The notes below the pieces were generated by a model. The model did not search any database. It saw only the letters and a list, made by a program, of their open reading frames with translations, and was not told the origin of the DNA. Position numbers and translations under genes: made by a program. Source: Benincasa hispida (lineage: Eukaryota > Streptophyta > Magnoliopsida > Cucurbitales > Cucurbitaceae). From it: DNA of 64,000 nt. Below, piece after piece: positions 23,695 to 35,060 of the stretch; position 1 is the first letter of the stretch, and each line of letters opens with the position of its first letter. The stretch covers positions 55,221,544 through 55,285,543 of the forward strand of contig NC_052351.1 of the NCBI RefSeq assembly GCF_009727055.1, given 5' to 3'.

Positions 23695-24860
23695 CCGAAG
23701 GCAACCTTCAGTGAAGAAGTTCAACAGTTAGATAATTTTCCCTTAGATAGAAGTAGTCTTGTTCATAGTTTTTCTTTTTTACTTAGAAAACGAAGCAATA
23801 AGGGAAGAGACGCCGGAAGATCACTCTAGTCAGCTCAAGAGAGAACCCATAAGGCATGGAAAAGTGGAGAGAAGGTCGAGTCTCGCGAGAGCGAGACTAT
23901 CTTTTGAGCAGAGTAGAAAAGAACAGTGTAAAAGCCTTGGGAAGTAAGAGATTGCTACTAGGCTCTTTATTCTTATTCCGCATTGTTATTTTGTATTTCA
24001 ATTCTATATCTATAAAATGGAACTTGCTTATCTACATCTGTTCACTCTCTTAAAAGCACGCATGAGTAGCTAAATCTATCAAATGGGTTGAGAAGAACTT
24101 AATTAACATGACCTAGGATCTTCATTGCATGCGATCATCTTGTCTTATGTTACACCCAACACCCCTTTGGAGATACTCAAGAGAGAGTCTAAAGAAAGAA
24201 CCTAAGACTTGAGAGAGCTAAGGTTAGAATCTAGACTCGAGAGAGCAAGATTAGATCTGCATAAGCAAGAGATAGGGACTTAAAGATAAGCTCTGTTTGC
24301 CAACATGCATCGATTGCACCCTAGAGATAGGTTATGGTATTATGCGGTCGCCTTGTATGTGTGTATGTCAGTCGTCATCGCATAAACAAGAATAGAGGCT
24401 TATGTGTAGGTCCTATAGACTTTATCGCATATATCGCATGCGTTCTAGACTTAGAAGCCATAGCATTTGCGTTGAGAGATGATTTGCTATTATATGTGTG
24501 TTGAATGATTACATAACATGAACGCAATCCTAGGAAGTGTTAGCTGAACCCCTTCTCAACTCGTTCCCCTGCATATTCATCGCATCTTCCGTATTATCAA
24601 CTCTTTTTTTAACTCTGCCGCATACATTTTATACCGCGAACAACAACTCAACAACTCTTTGATTTATTGGTTACCGCAAAGTCATCTTAAAAATTATTAC
24701 CGCATATTGTTTTCCTTAGTCCCTCAGTTCGACCCTGGACTAGCCACGAAACTCAACAGGATTTATACTTAGGTTCTGCTGAGAAAACTTGTTGCACAAC
24801 GCATTTCTATCACCGCAATTCCTTTCATAAGATCACCGTATAAAATAACACATCAAGTTT

Positions 24861-24880
24861 TTGGCATCATTGTCGGGAAC
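24861..24880 (+). other. Primer-binding site of Tat-like element
   Basis: TTGGCATCATTGTCGGGAAC resembles the TGGCGCCGTTGCCGGGGA-type site of plant Tat/Athila elements, with CpG-to-TpG/CpA-type changes. Confidence 0.75.
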
Positions 24881-25018
24881 TTCGGCAATTCAGTGTGCTA
24901 ACGGTAATTTTTCTGATTTCTTTGCAGCTTTCAATCTCGGGCGAATTACGACCCAGAGATTGAAAGAACGTTCCGACGAAGACTGAGAAATAGCTGCCAA
25001 CAACAAGAGAAAAATAAT

Positions 25019-25384
25019 ATGGCGGAGCAGCCTGGAAACGAAGCACCAAATGAAAACAATGTCATGGCGAATCCAATCCTACTGAAAAACGATTGTAATA
25101 GGCCCATTCGGGACTATGCATCGTCCAACTTCTTCAATTTCTCCCCAAGAATCATGAGGTCTACTCTTGACGGATCTCGATTCGAAATGAAACCGGTGAT
25201 GCTACAGATGATCCAAACTGCTGGACAAATTGGAGGAAGGCTTGGCGAGGACCCGCACGCACACCTCCGGAGCTTCATAGAAATCTGCAACACTTTTGTG
25301 TTCTCGAATATCTCTACCGAAGAAGTTCAACTAACTTTGTTTCCATTTTCCTTGTGTGATCAGGCACGAAAATGGGCGTACTCT
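25019..25384 (+). pseudogene. Tat/Athila-like gag, N-terminal fragment
   Basis: This is an open frame from MAEQPGNEAPNENN that includes FEMKPVMLQMIQTAGQIGGR, DPHAHLRSFIEICN and LTLFPFSLCDQARKWAYS. These are the usual order and spacing of the plant Athila/Tat gag N-terminal half. It is cut at 25384 by insertion of another LTR of the same group, directly after the RKWAYS codons. The interrupted remainder is not seen downstream as such; the gag at 27455 belongs to the inserted element. Confidence 0.88.
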
Positions 25385-25385
25385 T

Positions 25386-25411
25386 GATAACTTGTAGAAA
25401 TACAAGTTATT
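25386..25411 (+). other. LTR-terminal hairpin
   Basis: Arm GATAACTTGTA, GAAA loop, arm TACAAGTTATT, identical to the 14458 copy. Confidence 0.8.
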
Positions 25412-25926
25412 TATACTGTTTTATTTAGATATTGCGGCTAACAGAGAGAAAAGTTGCGTCGAATGTATGAAAATTGGCTAAGAAATGCACGAATTATAAA
25501 TTATCGCCAATACACCCACTAACACCATTGCGATGGTAGAAAAGGATGTTTCCATTTTGTTTTGCAGGAAATCAAGTCACCGCTTGCGTTCATGGCTCAA
25601 AGAGAAACAGAACAACGCAGCTCCGTCGCATTGCGCCCGTCAATCAACGATGAAGAGACGATCAATGCAATGACGACGCATGCTACAGTCGATCCAGATC
25701 TTAACTTCAACCGTATGCCATAATAAAAAACAACACCGCATGCGGGCACACGATCGAAGATGCAAAAGAGCAAATCAATTGCAGAGGATTCAGATGCGTG
25801 TACAGCTGACCATTGCACATTTCTGACGGGATTGATTATATAACAGAAGGAATATTCACTCCACCATTTCCGGAGCTACCTTAACAATAAAGTGGAGTCC
25901 ACAGTGCAAAGAGTCAAAGTTGAGCC

Positions 25927-25934
25927 TATAAATA
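25927..25934 (+). promoter_or_regulatory. LTR TATA box
   Basis: TATAAATA followed by GCCTCT, 542 bp into the LTR, at the same place as in the sister copies. Confidence 0.65.
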
Positions 25935-27342
25935 GCCTCTAAAATACCATTGCAAAATATACTTGATACGGGCTTATTTTGATACTTGTATATTGAGAGA
26001 GAGACTGGTCTGAGTGTTGATTGGAGAAGATCCGGGAAAAGTTAAGAGACAAGGCCGAGAGGTGAGTCTTAGGGCAGATCATTTCAATCCCCGTCGTTGA
26101 AGCTTTGTACCAAGGTCACTTCTACCGGATGAGCAAGCCTGAGAGGGAAGCTCTTCTGTCCATTCAATCCATACGTCGGCAAGCAAATCCATCGTCAAGA
26201 TCTGTGTCAAGACATTGGCACTCTTCTGTATTTGTTTCTATCTCTTTATCATCAATTGTATTCATCTTTTTAATCTCCATCATTCACACCATGTATCAGA
26301 CGCTAAATTTTAGTATTGAATGTCATGCTCATTTTCATCTCCATCTTTCTATCTATTTCCATTCCTCCATGAATCGCTTTCTCCACGATGTTTTCTTGAT
26401 CCCTTGGTAATTAGCATGAATCTAACAAGTAAATTAATCTGTGCTAAAGAAATAAATATGTTTAGCTAAAGCATGCTAGACGGCATCTTCACCTGTGAGC
26501 GCAGAAGTGAAGATGCCATTCCTCCTGTCGAGAGAAGGTTGGAAGAATGCGTTAACTAAAGCGAGAAGTACTTCTAGAGATGGAAGCAACCTTGCGTTCA
26601 TTACGTTCATCCCTATTTCACCACAGAGATGTGGGAACACGATCGATCACCGAGAGGTGTACGCCAAAGGAAAGCAGAACCATAGTTATATCTTTAACGT
26701 AATTAATGAAGTTGCGATGTTTATACTAGTTATCCTTTCTCTTTTTGATTCATACATAAAGACTTGCCACCACATAACACGATCCTTTGTATAATATTCA
26801 CAGTCAGACTCAAACTCAGTATCATGTATCATGTATCATGTATCTTGTATCATAATAGCTTAGGTTTACTTTTATTGCACTTTATTTTATTATCGCAACT
26901 TTACTTTACAGCACAATTTTACTTTACTGCACTTTAATTTCCGGTACACACACAACTTTTATTAATTGAAAAAACCCCAGTCGCATATATCATGAACGTA
27001 ACGCATTAACTAAGCAATCCCTGTGTTCGATCTCGGATCACTCCGAGAAACTTGTGTTGGAATTATACTTGGTTTCAGTGCAAGGAAACTCATGACAACG
27101 CATAACATACTACAAGCATTTCATTAATAACGCATACATCTAGAAGTAGTATTGCATAAAGTATGAATAAGCATAACACATCATCCACATTCCATTTCCA
27201 TCCCAAGTCAAAAAGTTTATGGCAACATGAGTTTGTATGATCCACCACCATTCATCACTATCCATATGCTTATTTAGAACATTATATTCATCTATGTGTA
27301 GTGTGACATAAGAAGAAGATAAATTTTATGGTTACAAGTTTA

Positions 27343-27360
27343 TGGCATCGTTGCCGGGGA
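27343..27360 (+). other. Primer-binding site of second Tat-like element
   Basis: TGGCATCGTTGCCGGGGA is one change (C to T or A in the CpG) from the TGGCGCCGTTGCCGGGGA form. Confidence 0.8.
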
Positions 27361-27454
27361 TTGGTTAACGGTTATTATTGAGTATGTTTGTGATATTTTG
27401 CAGGACAGATCTCTTTGTACTGGTTGTTCATCGCAGAGAGCAGTCTGACAGTTT

Positions 27455-28680
27455 ATGAGAACTGGGACTGAACCAGAATTCGAAGCTGACCCAGAGATCG
27501 AGCGTACATTTCGTGCAAGGGCACGTCAGAACCGAGCGAGGCAAAAGAAGGCCAACATGGCAGATAATAATAATGACAACGTGGCTCCCGCAGGAAATCA
27601 AGGGATGGGACGGCCAGCGCAAGATCCAGTTTTCTTTACATCTGCGGTAACTTCTCTATACCTGGCGTTACCCCTGAAGGTATCACATTATATCTCTTCC
27701 CTTACACCTTGAAGGATGAGGCCAAAATATGGGCTCATTCACTGAAGCCAAATGAGATTACTTCATGGGATCAGCTAGTTTAGTGGTTTATGAAGAAGTT
27801 CTTCCCTTCGGCTGTCAACGCAAGGCGACGGAAGGACGTGTTGAAATTTGAACAGATGGATAACGAGACCCTTAGCATTGCCTGGGTGCGATTTAGAAGA
27901 CTGGTGAAAAATTGTCCGTATATCGGGATACCCAATTGCGTCCTAATGGAAACTTTCTATAATGCCCTGAACAGATCAACGCAGGTTGTTGCTGACGCCT
28001 CCGCCGCAGGAGGTTTTATGGATAAAACGTATAATGAGGCCAAGGTCATCCTTGACCGCATCTCGCGGAATATGGATGACTGAGTTGACAATGGATATGG
28101 AGGAAGAGGCTCCGAAAGAAGAAGAAACGAAACTGCCATTGTTCCTGTAGAAACAATGACTACTTTAGCCGCCTAGATGGCCGCAGTGACCTCTATCCTC
28201 CAGTCGATGGCGTTAAATCAAGGTTCCATCTCCCAAGGATCAGCGCAACCTACTACGCTGACTCAAGTGGCCGTAATCAGTTGCGTTAATTGTAGAGGGG
28301 CCCATACGGCGAAAATATGCCTATCGAACCTACAACAAGTATGCGCTATCCAAAATAACTCCTACAGCAACACGTATAATCCTAGTTTGAGGAACCATCC
28401 TAACTTCGGTTGGGGAGGAAATCAAAACCAAGGTGGGCTAAGCAACCATCAGAATAGCAATTCAGGGAATCGAGGAAACCCTCCACCTTTTCACCACAAT
28501 CAGAATCAGGGTCAACAAAGACAATTGCACAACCAACAACCTTGCCCAACAATTCTGAAGCTCATAGATCTCATGGAAAGGAGCAATGTCCCTGAAGACA
28601 TTGGGCAGGTAAGCTGGATCGCCTGCGGAGGTGTGGATTGCGTCCATCAAAGAAAACTATCTTCCGGTCCATATCTCAAT
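27455..28680 (+). pseudogene. Tat/Athila-like gag, broken
   Basis: It opens with a charged N-terminus (EFEADPEIERTFRARARQ) and MADNNNDN. A deletion and frameshift follow near 27640-27720, losing part of the capsid. The capsid C-terminal half is open at 27790-28083 (KKFFPSAVNARRRKDVLKFE, TFYNALNRSTQVVADASAAG). A degenerate zinc knuckle CVNCRGAHTAKIC (C-X2-C-X3-H-X4-C) lies at 28282-28320, then an asparagine/glutamine/glycine-rich tail (NPSLRNHPNFGWGGNQNQGG). Stops occur at 27781-27783 and 28081. A GGGCAG/GTAAGC word near 28608 resembles a splice donor; use in splicing is speculative. Confidence 0.88.
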
Positions 28681-29397
28681 TCTATGTTTATATGCTTTCT
28701 CAATTCCTGTCTTTATTGCTTTATGAACCTAGTCATTTATTTCTTCTTTAAATCTGTTTTTATGACTTTATGAATTTATGATTCATTTAATTCTCGTGCA
28801 TTTATTTTTGTACTCTCTTTAACTTCTTTACTTTTCTGCCATAATTGCGTTATTCTTTAACTTGGTGAATGATTGGATTAATAAGAAGAAAATTAATACC
28901 GCAAGGTCCTTGTGACTTGTGTTGATGGAAATATATATATATATTAATAATAAAACAATTAACACCCGGTATGCATTACGATAATGGACGCATCTTGTAC
29001 CAACAAGATACACTTTGTGTTCATCCAACCCAAATGCATTGCATTGGGGGGGGTGTTGCGCTCGTGTGTGTTCTTTGCCCGTCCTTAGTGAAAATGCACT
29101 ATGTTGAGGTAGTGTTGCACTGGTAGAAATATCGTGCGCCCGTCCTCCAAAAATACATCGAGTTAAGGGGTGTGTTGCAGGGATATATGCATTGTTGCCC
29201 ATCCTCTGCAAAGATGCATTTGCGTTGATGAACTCATTGCGTCAAATCTTTACCTTGTGCCCATTTGAATAAAACATTAAAGATAAATACTTTTTGCAAA
29301 CTGAGAAGTCCAATCATTTCGTATTCCAAAGAAATGATGAGTGAGCAAACGAAAAGGACATCCTCTTTGATGCTTCATAAATGCGTGGAGTGTAAAC
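28681..29397 (+). mobile_element. Non-coding spacer of Tat-like element where pol is expected
   Basis: Protease, reverse transcriptase, RNase H and integrase normally follow gag; none is readable here on either strand. The stretch is T-rich to about 28860 and then contains an AT microsatellite (28930-28945) and the minisatellite at 29026-29265. The element is therefore a non-autonomous or internally deleted copy that kept gag and the extra ORF. Confidence 0.6.
29026..29265 (+). repeat. About 60-bp degenerate minisatellite, four units
   Basis: Each unit has an AATGCAT/AATACAT start, a GTGTTGC word in the middle and a GCCCGTCCT (or GCCCATCCT, GCCCATTTG) end. Unit ends fall near 29082, 29142, 29202 and 29264. 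Units differ at many sites, so the array is old. Confidence 0.7.
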
Positions 29398-29472
29398 GGC
29401 AGGCCTTTTGAGTATCTCAAGGCCTGCCACTGTAGAATCCGCGTTGGGCCCATCAAGGCCCAACCTATAAAA
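29398..29472 (+). promoter_or_regulatory. Possible internal promoter: two hairpins and a TATA box
   Basis: A stem of GGCAGGCCTT...AAGGCCTGCC (29398-29429) is followed by a second, GTTGGGCC-CATCAA-GGCCCAAC (about 29443-29464), then TATAAAA at 29466-29472. The extra ORF starts 112 bp after the TATA box. GGCCCA-type elements near a TATA box are common in plant promoters. The arrangement suggests a separate transcript for the extra ORF; this is inference. Confidence 0.45.
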
Positions 29473-29583
29473 GCGGGTCTCTTCGTCTCAGATCATTTAC
29501 TTGCTTCATTTTGTAAAAAGAAACCCTAGAGCCTCTGCATACCAAACCCTAACAATTTCCAGTTTTCTTTTACTCCAGCATCA

Positions 29584-31027
29584 ATGGCAGATCAAACTTC
29601 CCAGCCATCTTCTTCACCTTCATCACCTTCGAAAACCCAGCTTACCATGCGAGAGGCAGCATTCCTGGCAGCCAGTCGCCGTCTCTCTGCTCAGCCATAA
29701 ACTATCCCTCAAGTTGCCGGAAGATCTCGGCGAAACCCCTTAGTAGCCATGCCACTTCAGTTCAAGAGAGGGCAGAGTTCTGAAAGCATCCCATTCCCAA
29801 CACTCTCCTCTGAAAGTGAGAAGAAGAGACAAGATGATAAGGAAGTGTTTGAGAGCATTCTCAACAACCTGGAGAAAAGAGGAGGACTGCCCGAGGCTGA
29901 GGTTGTGAACCAACCACTGCCTATGGAGGAGGTGATGGAAGAGGAAACAAGGAGAAGCGCTCTGGTCATCGTGGATCCTAAGGAGACTGCCAACATAGAA
30001 TCCTATGAAGGACCCTCCAGGGTTGCGTTGGAGGAAATGGTGGTTGAGAAGCAGTCGTGGGTGGCTGAGGAGAAGAATAAGAAAAAGAAGAGCAAAGAAA
30101 AGAAGGCTAGAGAAGGTGAGCCATACCATCAACGCAAAGTAGAGAAAAAGATCAAAGAGAAGGAGGATGAAGAAGATGAGGAGGCCAAGCTGAAAAAGAA
30201 GCAGGAAATGAGTGAAAGGAAAGAACGCAGGCGGTGAGGAAAGGCGCTTGAAAAAGGAGGAAGAAAGGAAAAAGAGGGTTGCAAGCCCAGACCTAGACGG
30301 GGAATCCACCTTCGTGAGGGAGGACAAGGGGGAATCAGCGCAACTTTGAGAACTAGCGCAACCTGAAACAATGCAAATGGTTGCGACTGACAAAGTAGAA
30401 GAGAGAGATGTTACCCCCCTTGATACGACGTCGCAAGGAGAATACACCGCAAGGGTCAACCGTTGACCCTCTAATTTTGATTGACGCATTAAAAGAAGAA
30501 GAGAGAAGGAGAAAAAAAGGAGGAAGAGAAGCAGGAGAAAATGTTGCGATCAAAACTCATCACGGCAGAAGGTAGTCGAAGGAGAAGATTGCAGGATAAG
30601 AAGGTGCGCCGCAACAATGAAATATCAAGAGTTGAAGAAATAAGGAGGTTCAAAGAGGAACAACGCCTTTTGCTGGCCTCCGAGCAGTTTGAAACGGAAG
30701 AGAGAGAAGAGGAGAAGAAGAAAGGAAGAAGAAGGCAGAAGAGGAGAGAAAGAAGAAAGAAGAGAAGAAGAGGAAGCGCCAAGCCAACATGCAATGCTTA
30801 AGAGAGAAGAAAGGAAAAGAACTTACTGAACGGGAAAAGAAGGAACAACGCAAGGAGCGGGAAAGAAAACAAAGGCAAGTGGCTCGCCTTGCATTAACTA
30901 AAGATAAGGGCAAAGCAGTTGCAGAGAGTAGCGAGCCTGCATTGGCAAAGGGGCGTCCATCGAAGAAAAGGGAAAACGATGACATGCTGATGGAGATGGG
31001 ATTTTCCCTGCACCAATGCCACTACCT
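29584..31027 (+). pseudogene. Charged extra ORF of second Tat-like element, broken and 3'-truncated
   Basis: It starts MADQTSQPSSSPSSPSKTQL and TMREAAFLAASRRLS, then hits a stop at 29698. The next open part (29749-30237) has an acidic region and a KNKKKKSKEKKAREGE-like run. Further pieces at 30541-30801 and 30789-31037 give RRRLQDKKVRRNNEISRVEE and the lead-in DDMLMEMGF of the PF20167-like domain, which is cut off at 31027 by a chromovirus LTR. Frames must be changed several times. The order of parts is the same as at 11519-13470, so together the two copies define the family's protein. Confidence 0.75.
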
Positions 31028-33363
31028 ACTAGCTTAGTCAGGGAGATGGCATGAAGCCAACAAACATCGTCCTCCTCTAACGATACCTGTTGACCCTGCT
31101 AAATTGTTGAACCTAATAAACATACTAATCTTAGATATAAAATACTTTACATGTAACACAACACAGCAGAACCCCTGAAAACCTTTAGACACACATGAAG
31201 TGCAGTCCTAACATAACTCGGTTCCTGATAGAGATATCACAACCAAAAACATATCCAACTGGGGTTTACACAATCACGACATCTAATGCTTACACAACCA
31301 TAAACTATCCAGTTCTTACAAAGACATTTACAATACAAACAGACACAATGTACAACTCCACCCACGTATGGAGCTTGATCTGGAAGCTTTTAGCAGAAAA
31401 CAGACTTTGGCAGTTATCAGGCACCAGGAGCTCGATCTTTACCTGAAAAATGGGAAAACATTTTGAAAGAGTGAGCTAAAAAGCCTAGTGAGTGACTAAA
31501 TTTAAAACTATAAATTCGTAGATCAGAACACGTGACAAACCTTTAAACGTATGAATCTGTTCAATCAAAGCGTTAAACATAAACGTGTAACGCTAAAAGC
31601 TTTCTCAAATATTCCGCAAGTACGTCATTAAAATCGAGCAAGGCATATCAAGTATATAAAACATTTTAATTAACATGACAAATCAACGTTGTGTAGGGCA
31701 CGCCCAGTACAACCAACGTTTACTAGCTCTACGATGTAGTGGGGCCCACCCAAAACTCCCATCATCTTTGTCGTAGTGGGGCCTGCCCAGCACTCACGAC
31801 AACATCGTTGTCAGGGAGTACACTCAACATCAACAATGGAGTATAACCTGTGTGCACACGGTACCATATAGCCTCGGGCTCAATATCTCAGTCATGTAGT
31901 CAATAAAAGTCACAGAAAACCACATGAAAATATTAAAACATGCCTGCTTATCTTTATCTTTCATAAAACTCAAGCTTACTCAGCTTGCTCATTAAAAACT
32001 GAAAATCTTTTAACAGTACTCCCTAATACATACTTTACTTTAAATGATATCGTTTCAACTACTTTTCAGGAATTCAATAATCACGTGCTCGTATATAAAC
32101 CTCATTAGAAAATCTAAGCTCAAAACTTATGCTTGAAACCATTCATAGAAATCATGTTTCATTCATAAGTTCATATTCAAGCATGTAAACCATTTAAGCA
32201 TAAATTACAGTTTAGAAATCATTTTTGAAATTCTTTTGTCACTCACAGTCTTGGTTAGTTCCCTGGTCTGTAGACTCGGCCTATTTCCTTTTGGCCTATC
32301 AAACAAACCAAAATCGAGCGTCAGAACTATAAATTTTCTTGTCTTTCCATGCTCATGAATTCTAAATTCTAGAAATAAAATCATACTTCACACTTTTTTT
32401 TCCAGATTTTCCAGATTCAATATCTTAATTTCCAACACTCATAACTTCTTCAATACTTGACCAAAATTAATGTACTATATATCAAACTCTTAATTTTGGA
32501 AACCTCTACAACTTACCTGATGGAATAAAAACGAGATTCCCAACAGATTTGTCCAGACATCCCCCAAACATAGAAAATACAGATTCGTGCTTCTCTGCTA
32601 CCCTTTACCTTTCTCCTGAAATTAAACCTACTTCTAGTCATTTTTGGCTCACGAGTTCTTCATGTAAGTTATAGGAAATTGAATAATATTTCCAACCATA
32701 CCTAATTCAGCATCTAATTTAGCCTGTACAACCTAGAATGTTTGAAAAACCAGAGAAAATCCTAGATCCTTCTGATTTGCACGAAAATTCTGTGCTCTGT
32801 TTTCCTTTTCAAAAACCATTAACTTATCATCAGATTTAGCTCAAGATTCCTTCATAAAATTTGTTAGAAAATTGATGAAAGTCAGGCCTCATCTCTTATT
32901 TCTTTTTGTGTAGCTCAAACCGACTTTAAAACCAGAGATAGACAGGTTGAACCTAGATTCTTCCATGGTTACACTTGCATGAACTTTTTCCTCCCTTCTT
33001 CAATCTCCAACCTGCAACAAGCTTCTTCTTCCTCTTCATTCACTCTCTCTCTCGAAATGCTCTGAAAATCTGATGGGAAATGATGGAGAAATGGGCTGAA
33101 ATGAGTTAGGCGGTGGTGTCGAATGGGTTTCCATTTCCTTTCATTTTTTTTCCCTTTTTCCTTTTCCTTTCCTTTTCTTTTCCTTTCTTTTTCTTTATTT
33201 TCTTTCTTTTCTTTTCTTTATTAATAAATTCCAAAATTATCAAAGACAACTTCAACCAAAAGCTTTGCCATTTTTCTTCAACAATGGAACAACAATAACT
33301 TAAATTCAACATCCTACAATATGTGACAAGAGCAAATAATCCAAGGAAAGTCTCGGGTTTACA
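31028..33363 (-). mobile_element. Chromovirus (Tekay/Del-like) LTR, end truncated
   Basis: On the minus strand it starts TGTAAACCCGAGAC directly after a polypurine tract and runs left for 2.3 kb. It lacks the last ~20 bp (the TGTCACACCCCTTCCC end seen reversed at 35045-35060). It contains a pyrimidine-rich run (33120-33230). Homologous, oppositely oriented sequence lies at 34395-35060. The small frames in it are not genes. Confidence 0.82.
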
Positions 33364-33378
33364 ACTTACCTCCCCCTT
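33364..33378 (-). other. Polypurine tract of chromovirus element
   Basis: On the minus strand AAGGGGGAGGTAAGT lies between the end of pol (TTCGAGGACGAAATTTCAT) and the LTR start. This is the classical chromovirus arrangement. Confidence 0.8.
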
Positions 33379-34394
33379 ATGAAATTTCGTCCTCGAAATT
33401 TAGATGTCCTTAGGTGAAAAGTGTCGGGTAACTCCTCCCCATCTGGTCTTCTGACTCTTAGGTTGCCTCCTCCACTCCGTGATGTCTCCAAAGGACCTTC
33501 ATGAGTGGGATCGTTTTGTTCCTCAAAACTTGCTCCTTTCTGTCGAGGATCTAAACTGCTTCCTCTTTATAACTCAAGTCTTCTTTCAGCTCAACCGGTT
33601 GTGTTTGCAACACATGTGACAGATCTGGAATATATTTCCTCAACATGGACACATGGAAAACATCATGTAGTCGAGCAAGTTCTGCTGGCAACTCAAGTCT
33701 ATAGGCGGCTGGTCCAACTCATTTTGTTATCCGATAAGGACCAATATATCTAGGACTCAGTTTACCTTTCCTCCCAAAGCGAAGAACACTTCTCCACGGA
33801 GATAACTTTAAGAAAACTTGATCTCCAACTTGGAATTCTAAGTCTCTTCGTCACTTATCTGCAAAGCTCTTCTGTCAATCTTGAGCTATCTTCAGGTTCT
33901 CTCTAATCAACTTAATATTGTCTGACGTAACTTGTACTAACTCAGGACCAACTAGTTTTCGCTCTCCCACTTCAATCCAGCACACAGGAGTTTTGCATGG
34001 TCTGCCATACAAAGCCTCGAATGGTGCCATGCCGATACTAGACTGATAGCTGTTATTATAAGCAAACTTCATAAGTGATAAGTGGGTATCCCAACTTCCC
34101 TTAAACTCAAGGACACATGCTCTCAACATGTCTTCTAAGGTCTGGATGGTCCTCTCTGACTAACCACCTGTCTGGGGATGAAATGTTGTACTGAACTTCA
34201 ACTTTGTTCCCATTGCTTTCTACACACTAGGCCAAAACTTAGAAGTAAACCTCGGATCCCTATCTGAAACTATGGACACTGGCACTCCATGCTGACTCAC
34301 AATCCTGTCGACGTATAGCTTAGCTAGCTGATCTAGTGTAGACGTCACTTTAATCGGTATAAACTGCGCTATCTTGGTGAGTTTGTCTACTAAG
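33379..34394 (-). pseudogene. Chromovirus integrase C-terminal half and chromodomain, broken
   Basis: On the minus strand: integrase core with HGVPVSIVSDRDPRFTSKFW (in 34220-34474), then a disrupted stretch, then FAYNNSYQSSIGMAPFEALY and GRPCKTPVCWIEVGE (33875-34129). The GPEL..., KLSPRYIGPYRI and LHDVFHVSMLRKYIPD blocks follow in shifted frames. A chromodomain-like end reads ILDRKEQVLRNKTIPLMKVL and ends near 33440. A TAG replaces the tryptophan codon in the chromodomain. The chromodomain places the element in the chromoviruses. Upstream pol is missing: at 34394 the sequence changes to an LTR in the opposite sense. Confidence 0.88.
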
Positions 34395-35060
34395 TGTTGG
34401 GTGGGCCCCACTAATCGTAGAGCTAGTAAACGATGGTTGTACTGGGCGTGCCCCACACAACGTTGATTTGTCATGTTAGTTAAAATGTTTTATATACTTG
34501 ATATGCCTTGCTAGATTTTAATGACGTACTTGCGAAATATTTGAGAAAGCTTTTAGCGTTACACGTTTATGTTTAACGCTTTGATTGAACAGATTCATAC
34601 GTTTAAAGGTTTATCACGTGTTCTGATTTGCGGATTTACAGTTTTAAATTTAGTCACTCACTGGGCTTCGTAGGTCACTCTTTCAAAATGTTTTCCCACT
34701 TTTCAGGTAGAGATCGAGCTCCCGGTGCCATATAACTGCCAAAGTTTATTTTCTGCTAAAAGTTTCCAGATCAAGCTCCATATGTGGGTGGAGTTGTACA
34801 TTGTGTCTGTTTGTATTATAAATGTCTTTGTAAGAACTGGATAGTTTATGGTTGTGTAAGCACTATATGTGTGTCTAAAGGTTTTCAGGGGTTCTGTTGT
34901 GTTGTGTTACATGTAAAGTATTTTATATCTAAGATTAGTATGTTTATCAGGTTCAATGATTCAGCAGGGTCAACAGGTATCGTTAGAGGAGGACGATGTC
35001 TGTTGGCTTCATGCCATCTACCTAACTAAGCTAGCAGGTAGTTTGGGAAGGGGTGTGACA
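34395..35060 (+). mobile_element. Chromovirus LTR 3' fragment, head-to-head with the minus element
   Basis: It matches the reverse complement of about 31028-31750 (for example the CAACGTTG...GCACGCCCAGTAC and TACCTGTTGACC words) and ends in GGGAAGGGGTGTGACA, a usual chromovirus LTR end. The open frame at 34220-34474 (-) runs across the junction and is a fusion of integrase with LTR sequence. Confidence 0.82.

Larger units (their letters stand above)
23161..24855 (+). mobile_element. Tat/Athila-like 5' LTR inserted in Copia RNase H
   Basis: It starts TGATAACAGGCAG after ACTGG in the Copia frame and ends ...AACACATCA, five bases before a primer-binding site. It is 1,695 bp long. It carries a TATA box, a stretch of CTCGAGAGAG-like repeats (24170-24260) that is also present reversed near 45710 and 51850, and the CCTCAGTTCGACCCTGG block before its end. 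The other end of the insertion was not found, so the target duplication cannot be verified. Confidence 0.85.
25385..27336 (+). mobile_element. Tat/Athila-like 5' LTR of the second element
   Basis: It runs from TGATAACTTGTAG to ...TATGGTTACA, 1,952 bp, and a primer-binding site starts 7 bp later. It matches the 14457 LTR closely. It includes a TATA box and a short ATCATGT microrepeat at 26820-26851. The upstream flank ACTCT (25380-25384) is the candidate target copy; its partner was not found because the 3' end of this element is lost. Confidence 0.88.

Noticed and set aside
33113..33312. Phenylalanine-rich and lysine-rich frames on opposite strands
   Set aside because: They are a pyrimidine-rich simple-sequence run within a chromovirus LTR.
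34220..34474. An 84-codon minus-strand frame as a single protein
   Set aside because: It is a fusion across the 34394/34395 rearrangement: integrase in one half and LTR sequence in the other.
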